A stretch of 7,589 nucleotides of DNA from DATGQT01 sp033720695 (GCA_033720695.1 JAWWCA010000177.1:1-7589); one strand, 5' to 3'. Positions 1 through 5,772 are shown, counted from the stretch's first letter. Notes: generated by a model from the letters alone, not told the origin. Numbers and translations: made by a program.

Positions 1-116
1 GGGGGGTCGGCCTCGCCGTAGGCCGCCCGCACCGGGCCCAGCGCGTGCGCGGCCACGGCCGCCCGCACGGCCTCGAGCGCGGAGGCGTCGGGGCGGCGGT
101 GCGGGAGCGCGTCGAG
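1..116. repeat. Long direct DNA repeat, copy A (near-identical to 379-494)
   Basis: Bases 1-116 align without gaps to 379-494 at an offset of 378 bp, which is 126 codons. The only difference is T at 100 against C at 478, which changes one residue (His-170 versus Arg-44). Bases 1-99 are identical to 377+2 through 477, and the identity may continue past the left edge. It lies inside the repeat-protein gene. Confidence 0.9.
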
Positions 117-608
117 CACCTCCCGGGTGTCCTTGAGGAGGACGTACTCGGCGTAGGCGGGGTCTCCGGGAGCCGGCGGCGAGCCCTCGGCCGCTCCGTA
201 GACGTGGCGGACCGGCGCGAGCGTTGCGCCCTCGCGCGCCGCCGTCACAGAGCCCCTCCCCTCCGCGGTCACGGCGTCGAGAGCGGCGGCGTCGGGACGC
301 ACCTTCGGCAACTGATCGAGGGCCTCCTTCGCTCCCCGGATCACGGCGTACTCGGCGTGGCGGGCGTCGTCGGGGGCGGGGGGGTCGGCCTCGCCGTAGG
401 CCGCCCGCACCGGGCCCAGCGCGTGCGCGGCCACGGCCGCCCGCACGGCCTCGAGCGCGGAGGCGTCGGGGCGGCGGCGCGGGAGCGCGTCGAGGGCCTC
501 CCGCGTCGTGCGCAGCAGCCGGTACTCGGCGTACCCCGGCTCGCCGGGCGCCGGCGGCGGGCCCTCGGCTTCGCCGTAGGCGTGGCGGATGGGATCGTGG
601 GGGGTCAC
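1..608 (-). CDS. Tandem-repeat protein of unknown function downstream of an ECF sigma gene (partial, 3' end off the window)
   Basis: I do not recognise a family. From a GTG at 606-608 the frame stays open to the left edge, giving 202 residues with GC-rich third positions. The protein is built of degenerate repeats of 60-66 residues: unit 1 residues 6-65, unit 2 residues 66-131, unit 3 residues 132-191, unit 4 begun at 192. Each unit has a P-[IV]-R-x-x-Y-G-x-A start, a proline/acid linker, an A-E-Y-x-[LVI]-[LI] step, then E-x-L-D-x-L-P-x-x-R-P-D-A-x-A-L-[ED]-A-V, which looks helical. There is no signal peptide, membrane segment or cysteine in the visible part. The start has no Shine-Dalgarno; no ATG is available, and the frame is open upstream through the spacer, so the start is uncertain. 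It lies 90 bp after the sigma gene on the same strand, the usual place for an anti-sigma factor or other sigma regulator, but that role is only inferred from position. Confidence 0.72.
   Translation of the reverse strand, partial: MTPHDPIRHAYGEAEGPPPAPGEPGYAEYRLLRTTREALDALPRRRPDASALEAVRAAVAAHALGPVRAAYGEADPPAPDDARHAEYAVIRGAKEALDQLPKVRPDAAALDAVTAEGRGSVTAAREGATLAPVRHVYGAAEGSPPAPGDPAYAEYVLLKDTREVLDALPHRRPDASALEAVRAAVAAHALGPVRAAYGEADP
36..593 (-). repeat. Three complete 60-66-residue protein repeat units, with a fourth begun
   Basis: Units in reading order occupy 414-593, 216-413 and 36-215, and the next begins at 35 and leaves the window. Units 1 and 3 are 60 residues and resemble each other most. 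Unit 2 is 66 residues because it carries a longer, serine/threonine- and glycine-containing segment before the next P-V-R. The begun unit 4 matches the start of unit 2. The real period is therefore a 126-residue pair of alternating units. Confidence 0.75.
379..494. repeat. Long direct DNA repeat, copy B (near-identical to 1-116)
   Basis: This is the second copy of the 116-bp repeat, with one mismatch to copy A. It spans the end of protein unit 1 and the beginning of unit 2. Identity drops sharply to the right of 494, where the two units remain recognisably homologous but differ at many positions. Confidence 0.9.
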
Positions 609-698
609 GGCGGGGAGGGCGCGTAGCGAACGGGGTCGGGAGCGTCGGGGGGCTCGTGGTGAGGGGCGCGCGGGCAGAGGGGGAACGGCGCGACGGGG

Positions 699-1322
699 CT
701 ATTTCGTAGGTCGCCCCGGAAGATCTTCCGTGACCTCCTCGAACCACTCGGGTTCGAGGAGCTTGCGGAGGTTGATGAGGGCGTAGCGCATGCGCCCGAG
801 GGCGGTGTTGATCGAGACGTCGGTGAGCTCGGCGATCTCGCGGAACGTGAGCTCGGACTGGTGCCGCATGAGGACGACCTCGCGCTGCTCTGGGGGGAGC
901 TGCTCGATGGCGGCCTCGACCTCCTGCCAGAGGTCGGCGCGGTTGAGGAGGGCCCCGGCGTCGGGCGCCTCGTCGGGGAGGCGGTCCCAGAACGACGGGC
1001 CCTCGTCTTCGTCGCCCGGCGAGACGTCCTGCCACTTCTTGCGGCTGCGGAGGTGATCGAGGGCGGCGTTGCGCGCGATCCGCATGACCCAGGCGAGCCA
1101 GCGGCCCTGCGGCTCGTAGGAGCCGCGGCGCTTGTTCATCGCCTGGATGGCGCGGAGGAAGGTCTCCTGGAAGAGGTCGGAGGCGACGCTCCGGTCCCGC
1201 ACCATCCCCATCAGGTAGCCGAAGATCCGCTCCTGATGGCGCTCAACGAGTTGGGTGAAGGCCCGCTCGTCGCCGCGGTTGAGGTAAGCGACGACGAGTT
1301 GCTCGTCCGTGAGGGTGGTCAT
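699..1322 (-). CDS. ECF-type sigma-70 family RNA polymerase sigma factor
   Basis: This 207-residue protein directs RNA polymerase to an alternative promoter set. Region 2 covers about residues 20-93, with the core-binding DLFQETFLRAI stretch at 49-59 and the WLAWVMRIARNAALDHLR -10-recognition helices at about 75-92. An acidic linker follows at about 100-130. Region 4 covers about 134-187, with LPPEQREVVLMRH and a helix-turn-helix around FREIAELTDVSINTALGRMR. There is no region 1 or 3, as expected for the ECF class. I chose the ATG at 1320-1322: the frame is open much further upstream, but that extension overlaps the methyltransferase and is not sigma-like. There is no Shine-Dalgarno. It sits 43 bp after the methyltransferase stop and 90 bp before the repeat protein, all co-oriented. 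The ECF subgroup is not assigned. Confidence 0.95.
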   Translation of the reverse strand: MTTLTDEQLVVAYLNRGDERAFTQLVERHQERIFGYLMGMVRDRSVASDLFQETFLRAIQAMNKRRGSYEPQGRWLAWVMRIARNAALDHLRSRKKWQDVSPGDEDEGPSFWDRLPDEAPDAGALLNRADLWQEVEAAIEQLPPEQREVVLMRHQSELTFREIAELTDVSINTALGRMRYALINLRKLLEPEWFEEVTEDLPGRPTK

Positions 1323-1353
1323 GAAGGGCGTTGCGCGCGGTGGGTGGAACGGC

Positions 1354-1365
1354 GGCCCGCGGGCC
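1354..1365. promoter_or_regulatory. Perfect 12-bp palindrome abutting the methyltransferase stop codon
   Basis: GGCCCGCGGGCC reads the same on both strands and begins at the base immediately after the methyltransferase TAA, 32 bp before the sigma-factor ATG. It could be an operator for the sigma gene or a cruciform between two genes. As RNA it has no loop, so it is a poor terminator hairpin. Short GC palindromes arise easily in DNA this rich in GC, so the function is open. Confidence 0.3.
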
Positions 1366-2235
1366 TTATTGTGGCAGAGCAGCCCTCTCACGCCCAAGAC
1401 GGCGCCGAGGGTTCGCGCCGGGCGACGCGTCGGGCGACGGGGGCAGGACGAGGAGCCCGAGCCCGAGGAGGTCGGCGGCCCCGGCGTGGGGGACCTCCCG
1501 GAGGACGCGGCGCCAGGCGCGCCGCACCGGCCGTCCCGGCTCGATGTCGTCGAAGAGGACGCAGGCACCGGGCGCGAGGTGCGGGCGGATGAGGTCGACG
1601 TAGCGGAGCGTGGCGGCTTCCTCGTGGTGTCCGTCGAGGAAGACGAGGTCCCAGGGGTCGTGCTCGGCGAGCACGCCGGGGAGCGATTCCGCGAAGGGGC
1701 CGACGACGGTCGTCGTGCGGTCGGCGTGGCCGAGCGCGGCGAGGGCGCGCCGGGCGCGCCCGGCGAGGCCGGGGTCCCCCTCGAGCGTGACGAGCCGGCC
1801 GGCGGGCGCGCCCTCCGCCTCATTCAGCGCGAGGGCGGCGGCGAGGTGGGCGGCGGAGACGCCGAGGTGGGTGCCCAGCTCCAGCACACGGCGCGGCCGC
1901 GCCGCGCGCGCGAGGAGGAAGAGGAACCGTCCCCACCCGGGCGAGGCCGCCGCCCGACGGTAGACGTCCGCGACGCGGCGCTCTGCGGGCTTGGCTTCCC
2001 CCGCCAGGACGCCGGCCCGCGTCCCCGCCCCGTGGTCCTCGACGCGGAGCGTCTCCCCCGACGCGGCCAGCGAGGCCCGGTACCCGTCGACCGCCGCTTC
2101 GGCGGCCCGCTCGACGGGCGAGAGCCGCAGACGGGCCACCCGCTCGACGGCGGGCGCCGCCTCGCCGAGTCGTCCGCGCTGGAGGCGAACCAGCGGGACG
2201 AGGAGGGCGGCGAGGAGTCGGGGAGAGCGCATCAT
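1366..2235 (-). CDS. Class I SAM-dependent methyltransferase, O-methyltransferase-like
   Basis: This 289-residue protein has a Rossmann-type SAM fold. Motif I is VLELGTHLG at 117-125; the acidic end of beta 2 is LEGDP at 151-155 (Glu-152); the beta-4 region DLVFLDGHHEE spans 196-206; and LFDDI at 227-231 is typical of O-methyltransferase-like enzymes that bind a metal or catechol-type substrate. An N-terminal helical region carries DHGAGT at 67-72, which I recall from a widespread Bacteroidota methyltransferase family with a DFGAGS motif in the same place. The substrate is unknown. The first 18 residues are hydrophobic and may be a weak membrane or packing helix. Two ATGs start the frame (2233-2235 and 2230-2232). 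The first is served by GGAAGGA with a 7-nt spacer, one of the only clear Shine-Dalgarno sequences here. It lies upstream of, and co-oriented with, the sigma gene. Confidence 0.9.
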   Translation of the reverse strand: MMRSPRLLAALLVPLVRLQRGRLGEAAPAVERVARLRLSPVERAAEAAVDGYRASLAASGETLRVEDHGAGTRAGVLAGEAKPAERRVADVYRRAAASPGWGRFLFLLARAARPRRVLELGTHLGVSAAHLAAALALNEAEGAPAGRLVTLEGDPGLAGRARRALAALGHADRTTTVVGPFAESLPGVLAEHDPWDLVFLDGHHEEAATLRYVDLIRPHLAPGACVLFDDIEPGRPVRRAWRRVLREVPHAGAADLLGLGLLVLPPSPDASPGANPRRRLGRERAALPQ

Positions 2236-2260
2236 GGGCGGATCCTTCCGCCCAAACTAC
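2236..2260 (-). promoter_or_regulatory. Promoter-like GTAGTTTG with an inverted repeat around the methyltransferase Shine-Dalgarno
   Basis: Read on the minus strand, GTAGTTTG (2260-2253) resembles the Bacteroidota -7 element TAnnTTTG. It runs directly into GGGCGGAAGGATCCGCCC (2253-2236), a 6-bp inverted repeat whose 6-base loop AAGGAT holds part of the ribosome binding site, with the ATG following immediately. If GTAGTTTG is the -7 box, the 5' leader would be only about ten bases. If transcription starts further upstream, the hairpin would mask the ribosome binding site. No TTG-type -33 element is visible at the expected distance. Confidence 0.35.
2243..2249 (-). promoter_or_regulatory. Ribosome binding site of the methyltransferase
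   Basis: GGAAGGA on the minus strand sits 7 bases before the first ATG. It supports the 2235 start and contrasts with the C-rich, Shine-Dalgarno-less leaders of most other genes here. Confidence 0.6.
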
Positions 2261-2284
2261 GGCCGTTCCTCGTGGCCGGCGGCG

Positions 2285-2485
2285 CTAGTGGAAATCCTGA
2301 AGTACACCGTACGGCCCCCTTTCATACCCCAGCGGTAGGAACACACGGATAGGCGCGATGTTCACCCGCTGCACCTCTATCACCCGATCCCTCTCTACTG
2401 CTCTCCCACGTGTCCCGGATGCTCGGACAGGTTCTTCCCGCAGCTCCTGCTCCACCACAAGAGCGTCTCCCCTCTCCAGACACAC
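2285..2485 (-). CDS. Possible small hypothetical protein in the low-GC gap (doubtful)
   Basis: A minus-strand frame ends at a TAG (2285-2287). From the GTG at 2483-2485 it encodes 66 residues; a shorter start is the GTG at 2456-2458, with GGAG upstream, giving 58 codons. The C-terminal third, IAPIRVFLPLGYERGPYG and beyond, looks protein-like, with balanced hydrophobic and charged residues. Codon use differs from the neighbours: ata, cta, gta, gaa, tat and agg appear. This fits either foreign DNA or non-coding DNA. The frame is also open rightwards through the radA hairpin into a radA shadow frame, which weakens the case. I recognise no family. Confidence 0.22.
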   Translation of the reverse strand: MCLERGDALVVEQELREEPVRASGTRGRAVERDRVIEVQRVNIAPIRVFLPLGYERGPYGVLQDFH

Positions 2486-2528
2486 GGCCAGCAGGAGCCG
2501 CCTAAGGGCTGCTTTCCGATCGACCCGC

Positions 2529-2562
2529 GAGGCCCGGCACGCGCAACGGCGTGCCGGGCCTC
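2529..2562 (-). terminator. Strong GC hairpin downstream of radA
   Basis: GAGGCCCGGCACGC (2529-2542) and GCGTGCCGGGCCTC (2549-2562) form a perfect 14-bp stem with the 6-base loop GCAACG. It begins 38 bp after the radA stop codon. On the minus strand no T-run follows, so as an intrinsic terminator it is incomplete. On the plus strand it is followed by TCCCCTTT, but no plus-strand gene leads into it. Likely roles are transcription pausing or termination and 3'-end protection of the radA mRNA. Confidence 0.65.
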
Positions 2563-2600
2563 TCCCCTTTCGTGGGCCGAGTCTCACGCGGCTGCCCCCT

Positions 2601-3983
2601 TCAGAGCACGAGGTCGAGCGCCTCGGACAGGGTGCTCGCCGACGCCAACGCGAGGCCCTCAGGGGCGTCCAGCCCCTTGAGGTTCGCCTTCGGGAGGAGC
2701 GCCCGCTCGAACCCGAGCTGCCGCGCCTCAGACAGCCGGGGCTCGACCCGCCCGACGGCCCGGACCTCCCCGCCCAGCCCCAGCTCGCCCGCGACGACGG
2801 TGCCGGAGTCGGCCGGCACGTCGCGGAACGAGGAGGCGACGGCGAGGGCGACGGCGAGGTCCACGGCCGGCTCCTCCAGCCGCACGCCGCCGGCCACGTT
2901 GACGAACACGTCGTGCTGCCCCAGCCGGAGGCCGGCCCGTTTCTCGAGCACGGCGAGGAGCACCTGGAGCCGGCGCCCATCGACGCCGGTGGCCGTCCGC
3001 TGCGGCGTCCCGTAGGAGGCCGGCGTCACGAGCGCCTGCACCTCGACGAGGAGCGGGCGCGTCCCCTCCATCGTCGCCGCGACGACGCTGCCGCTCCGGC
3101 CGTAGGCCCGCTCCGAGAGGAAGAGCGCGCTCGGGCTCTCGACCTCCACGAGCCCCTGCTCGCGCATCTCGAAGACGCCCAACTCGTGCGCCGCGCCGAA
3201 CCGGTTCTTGACGGCGCGGAGGAGGCGGTAGGCGTGGTGGCGGTCGCCCTCGAAGTGGAGCACCGTGTCCACCATGTGCTCGAGCACGCGGGGCCCGGCG
3301 ATGCTCCCCGCCTTCGTGACGTGGCCGACGAGGAACGTGGTGACGGGGAGGCTCTTGGTGAGGTCGAGGAGGGCGGCCGTGGACTCGCGGACCTGGGCGA
3401 CGGAGCCCGGCGCGCTCGTGAGGTCGGGCCGGAAGACGGTCTGAATCGAGTCGACAACCATCACGTCGGGCCGGAGCTCCTGGGCGGCAGCGAGGATGGC
3501 CTCGACGTTCGTCTCGGGGAAGAGGTAGACGGCCTCGGCGTCGACGCCGAGGCGCTCGGCGCGGAGCTTCACCTGCTGCGCGCTCTCCTCGCCGGTGACG
3601 TAGAGGAGGGTGTGCTCGGGGAGGTGGCGGCCGAGCTCCGTCATCAGCGTGCTCTTCCCGATGCCGGGGTCGCCCGCGACGAGCGTGAGCGAGCCGATCA
3701 TGAGGCCGCCGCCCATGACGCGGTCGAGCTCCTTCAGGCCGGTCACGAGGCGGGGCCGCTCGCCCACGGCCACGTCGCGGAGGCGCTGGGGGCGGGCGCT
3801 GCCGTAGGCCCCGGCGAGGCGGCCGCCGCCGTTCGCCGTCCGCATCACGGGCGCCTTGACGGCCGTCGGCGCGACCTCCTCGACGAGGGTGTTCCAGGCG
3901 CCGCAGCCGGCGCACTGCCCGCTCCAACGCGGGGCGTCGTGGCCGCAGTCCTGGCAAACGTACCGGGTCTTCGCTTTCGCCAT
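2601..3983 (-). CDS. radA: DNA repair ATPase RadA (Sms)
   Basis: RadA is a RecA-like, DnaB-related ATPase that drives branch migration of recombination intermediates in the cytoplasm. The 460-residue length fits the family. An N-terminal C4 zinc finger has Cys-10, Cys-13, Cys-24 and Cys-27. The ATPase core has Walker A GDPGIGKST at 104-112, a GEES step at 131-134 and Walker B VMVVDSIQT at 174-182. The family-specific KNRFG motif is at 259-263. A Lon-protease-like C-terminal domain, non-proteolytic in RadA, covers about 290-460. I chose the ATG at 3981-3983, because MAKAKTRYVCQDCG is the typical RadA N-terminus; a GTG at 4038-4040 would add 19 residues. There is no Shine-Dalgarno; the start is preceded by CGACCCC. 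It is transcribed alone, divergent from mlaE, and is followed by a strong hairpin. Confidence 0.98.
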   Translation of the reverse strand: MAKAKTRYVCQDCGHDAPRWSGQCAGCGAWNTLVEEVAPTAVKAPVMRTANGGGRLAGAYGSARPQRLRDVAVGERPRLVTGLKELDRVMGGGLMIGSLTLVAGDPGIGKSTLMTELGRHLPEHTLLYVTGEESAQQVKLRAERLGVDAEAVYLFPETNVEAILAAAQELRPDVMVVDSIQTVFRPDLTSAPGSVAQVRESTAALLDLTKSLPVTTFLVGHVTKAGSIAGPRVLEHMVDTVLHFEGDRHHAYRLLRAVKNRFGAAHELGVFEMREQGLVEVESPSALFLSERAYGRSGSVVAATMEGTRPLLVEVQALVTPASYGTPQRTATGVDGRRLQVLLAVLEKRAGLRLGQHDVFVNVAGGVRLEEPAVDLAVALAVASSFRDVPADSGTVVAGELGLGGEVRAVGRVEPRLSEARQLGFERALLPKANLKGLDAPEGLALASASTLSEALDLVL

Positions 3984-4105
3984 GGGGTCGGGAGGGAACG
4001 GGGACGGAGGGCGGCGCGTGGAGCGGGCTCGCTGTTGCACCGAGTAGTTTGCGCCGGGCGGACCGCCAAGGTAGCCGCTCTCCCCTGACGCCCCCTCGTC
4101 ACCCC
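3984..4105. promoter_or_regulatory. Divergent intergenic region between radA and mlaE with a possible shared operator
   Basis: On the plus strand GTAGTTTG (4044-4051) is a -7-like element for mlaE. A GGCGG-A-CCGCC dyad (4057-4067) follows five bases later. On the minus strand, just beyond the dyad, TACCTTGG (4077-4070) is a weaker TAnnTTTG match directed at radA. The dyad would thus lie between two divergent promoters and could bind one regulator. No -33 TTG element at proper spacing is visible for either direction, so the promoter calls are tentative. Confidence 0.35.
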
Positions 4106-4885
4106 ATGCCGCTCACCGCCGTCCCGTTCGTCGGGCAGACCACGCGCCTCCTGGAGGGGTTCGGCCGCTACAGCCTCCTCCTCGCCGCCGCCTTCCGGCT
4201 CCCGCGCGACCTCAAGCTCCGGCTCTACGCCCGGAACCTCCTCATCCAGGCGGTGCGGATCGGCGTGGACTCCATCCCCATCGTGGCCCTCGCGACGGCG
4301 TTCTCGGGGGGCGTGGCCGCCGTGCAGGCGCTCTACCAGCTCGAGAACCCGTTGCTCCCCGCCTCCACCGTCGGCACGTTCACCGAGGAGAGCGTGCTGC
4401 TGGAGCTGGGGACGCTCGTGACGGCGTTCGTGTTGACGGGGCGCGTCGGCGCCCGGATCGCGGCGGAGCTGGGGACGATGCGGGTGACCGAGCAGATCGA
4501 CGCCCTCGAGGCCATGGGCGTCAACTCCCGCTCCTACCTCATCGTCCCGCGCGTCACGGCGGGCGTGCTCTCGTTCCCGGTCCTCTATATCATCGCCGCG
4601 ACGGTGGGCCTGCTCTCGGGCGCGCTCGTCGTGCTCACGAGCCCCGACATCACGCTCGACACCTACTGGACCGGCGTCCGCGCCTTCTTCCGCCCCTACA
4701 ACGTCGTCTACGGCCTCATCAAGTCGCTCGTCTTCGGGTTCGTCATCACCACGGTCTCGTGCTACAAGGGGTACTACGCGCGCGGCGGGGCCGAGGGCGT
4801 CGGCGCGGCCACGACGAAGGCGGCCGTGCTCTCGTGCGTGTTCGTGCTCCTCGCCAACTACCTCTGCGCCACCCTCCTGCTCTAG
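4106..4885 (+). CDS. mlaE: MlaE-family ABC transporter permease (MCE/phospholipid transport)
   Basis: This 259-residue inner-membrane permease belongs to the Mla/MCE system, which moves lipids between the inner and outer membranes. The conserved cytoplasmic loop is clear: GRVGARIAAELGTMRVTEQI at 112-131 followed by DALEAMGVN at 132-140. The second family signature, SCYKGYYARGGAEGVG, spans 218-233. Hydrophobic segments lie at about 55-75, 100-112, 148-177, 203-218 and 238-258, after an amphipathic N-terminal helix, as in MlaE. I chose the ATG at 4106 because the protein then begins in typical MlaE fashion; the in-frame TTG at 4049 would add 19 residues that overlap the promoter-like box. The start follows TCACCCC with no Shine-Dalgarno. 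It is the first gene of the mlaEFD cassette, 65 bp ahead of the ATPase. Confidence 0.95.
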   Translation: MPLTAVPFVGQTTRLLEGFGRYSLLLAAAFRLPRDLKLRLYARNLLIQAVRIGVDSIPIVALATAFSGGVAAVQALYQLENPLLPASTVGTFTEESVLLELGTLVTAFVLTGRVGARIAAELGTMRVTEQIDALEAMGVNSRSYLIVPRVTAGVLSFPVLYIIAATVGLLSGALVVLTSPDITLDTYWTGVRAFFRPYNVVYGLIKSLVFGFVITTVSCYKGYYARGGAEGVGAATTKAAVLSCVFVLLANYLCATLLL

Positions 4886-4950
4886 AGGAAGCGCCCACCG
4901 CTGGCGCCTCGGGAGCGGCCCCCGGCCGTGACCGGACCCCCGACTCCGCT

Positions 4951-5712
4951 ATGATCGAAGTCCGCAACCTCTCCAAAGCCTTCGACGGGCGGCCCGTGCT
5001 GCGGGACGTCTCGCTCACGATCCGCGAAGGCGAGACGTACGCCGTCATCGGGCGCTCGGGATCGGGGAAGAGCGTGCTCCTCAAGCACCTCATCGGGCTG
5101 CTGACGCCGGACGCGGGGTCCGTCTCCGTGGACGGCGAGCCGCTGTCGGACCTCTCCTACTCCGGGCTCCGGCGCGTCCGCCGCCTCTTCGGCGTGCTCT
5201 TCCAGGGCGGCGCCCTCTTCGACTCGATGTCGGCGCTGGAGAACGTGGAGTTCCCGCTCCGCACCTTCTCCGACCTCTCCGAAGCCGAGATGGTCCAGCG
5301 CGCGCGGGAGTGCCTCGCGATGGTGGAGCTCCCCGACGCCGGGGGCAAGCGGCCGAGCGAGCTCTCGGGTGGGCAGCAGAAGCGCGTCGCGCTCGCCCGC
5401 GCGATTGCCGTCGAGCCGAAGTACATCCTCTACGACGAGCCGACCTCCGGCCTCGACCCCGAGACGAGCAACACCATCGACGAGCTCATCAACCGGCTCG
5501 GCCGCACGATCGGCGCGACGAGCGTCGTCATCACGCACGACATGCACTCGGTCCTCTCGATTGCCGACCGCGTCGGGTTCATCTACGAGGGGCGGCTCCA
5601 CTGGAGCGGGACGATCCCCGAGCTCCACGCCTGCACCGACCCCGAGCTCTGCGCGTTCGTCCGCGCGAACGAGTACCAGATCGGGGGGGACTACGCGATG
5701 CGGGGCGCGTGA
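4951..5712 (+). CDS. mlaF: MlaF-family ABC transporter ATP-binding protein
   Basis: This 253-residue cytoplasmic ATPase powers the MlaE permease. All ABC elements are present: Walker A GRSGSGKS at 34-41, Q-loop at Gln-85 in FQGGALFDSM, signature LSGGQQKR at 138-145, Walker B ILYDEPTSGLDP at 159-170 with Glu-163 catalytic, and the H-loop at His-196 in ITHDM. The GGALFDS stretch after the Q-loop and the GGQQKR signature variant are characteristic of MlaF rather than of general importers. The ATG at 4951 starts directly with the canonical IEVRNLSK strand. There is no Shine-Dalgarno. The 65-bp spacer after mlaE contains a weak hairpin (GCGCC 4891-4895 with GGCGC 4903-4907), which is not a convincing terminator, so co-transcription is likely. 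Confidence 0.97.
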   Translation: MIEVRNLSKAFDGRPVLRDVSLTIREGETYAVIGRSGSGKSVLLKHLIGLLTPDAGSVSVDGEPLSDLSYSGLRRVRRLFGVLFQGGALFDSMSALENVEFPLRTFSDLSEAEMVQRARECLAMVELPDAGGKRPSELSGGQQKRVALARAIAVEPKYILYDEPTSGLDPETSNTIDELINRLGRTIGATSVVITHDMHSVLSIADRVGFIYEGRLHWSGTIPELHACTDPELCAFVRANEYQIGGDYAMRGA

Positions 5713-5772
5713 GGACGTGACGGTTCCGTGCTGACGCCCCCTGCTCCTCCCATCTCAACGCTTGGGCTCCAT

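Larger units (their letters stand above)
2236..2600. other. Gene-free stretch of lower GC between radA and the methyltransferase
   Basis: By line counts, bases 2281-2520 are about 58-65% GC, against roughly 70% or more in the flanking genes. The stretch holds the methyltransferase promoter/RBS hairpin at its left end and the radA hairpin (2529-2562) at its right end. Between them are a CACGTG palindrome (2407-2412) and a bulged hairpin at 2490-2513 (AGCAG + CC pairing with GG + CTGCT) followed by TTT on the plus strand. I found no tRNA, rRNA, riboswitch or other named RNA. A possible small minus-strand ORF is listed separately. Confidence 0.6.

Noticed and set aside
1..494. CRISPR array or transposon terminal repeats
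   Set aside because: There are only two long copies, 378 bp apart and in frame within a coding repeat; there are no short regular spacers, inverted ends or transposase.
45..626. Plus-strand open frame of 193 codons at the left edge
   Set aside because: It also shows repeats, but only because the DNA repeats. The minus-strand reading gives periodic, helix-like units with conserved Y-A-E-Y and R-P-D-A motifs and follows the sigma gene in the same direction.
1323..1823. N-terminal extension of the sigma factor to 1823
   Set aside because: The extension is Pro/Ser/Arg-rich, overlaps the methyltransferase gene in another frame, and ECF proteins of this type start where the 1322 ATG puts them.
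1309..2352. Plus-strand open frame of 347 codons across the methyltransferase
   Set aside because: Antisense shadow of a gene with recognisable SAM motifs; low-complexity translation.
2506..2525. SRP RNA-like GGAAAGCAGCC on the minus strand
   Set aside because: The paired flanks and symmetric loop that define SRP domain IV around the GGAA tetraloop are absent.
2358..4088. Plus-strand open frame of 576 codons across radA
   Set aside because: It is antisense to a clear radA with all motifs. Its composition (Arg, Glu, Gly, His, Ala) is typical of a reverse-frame shadow in GC-rich DNA.
4885..4910. Hairpin between mlaE and mlaF as a terminator
   Set aside because: The stem is only five continuous base pairs with no T-run, and the two genes encode subunits of one transporter.
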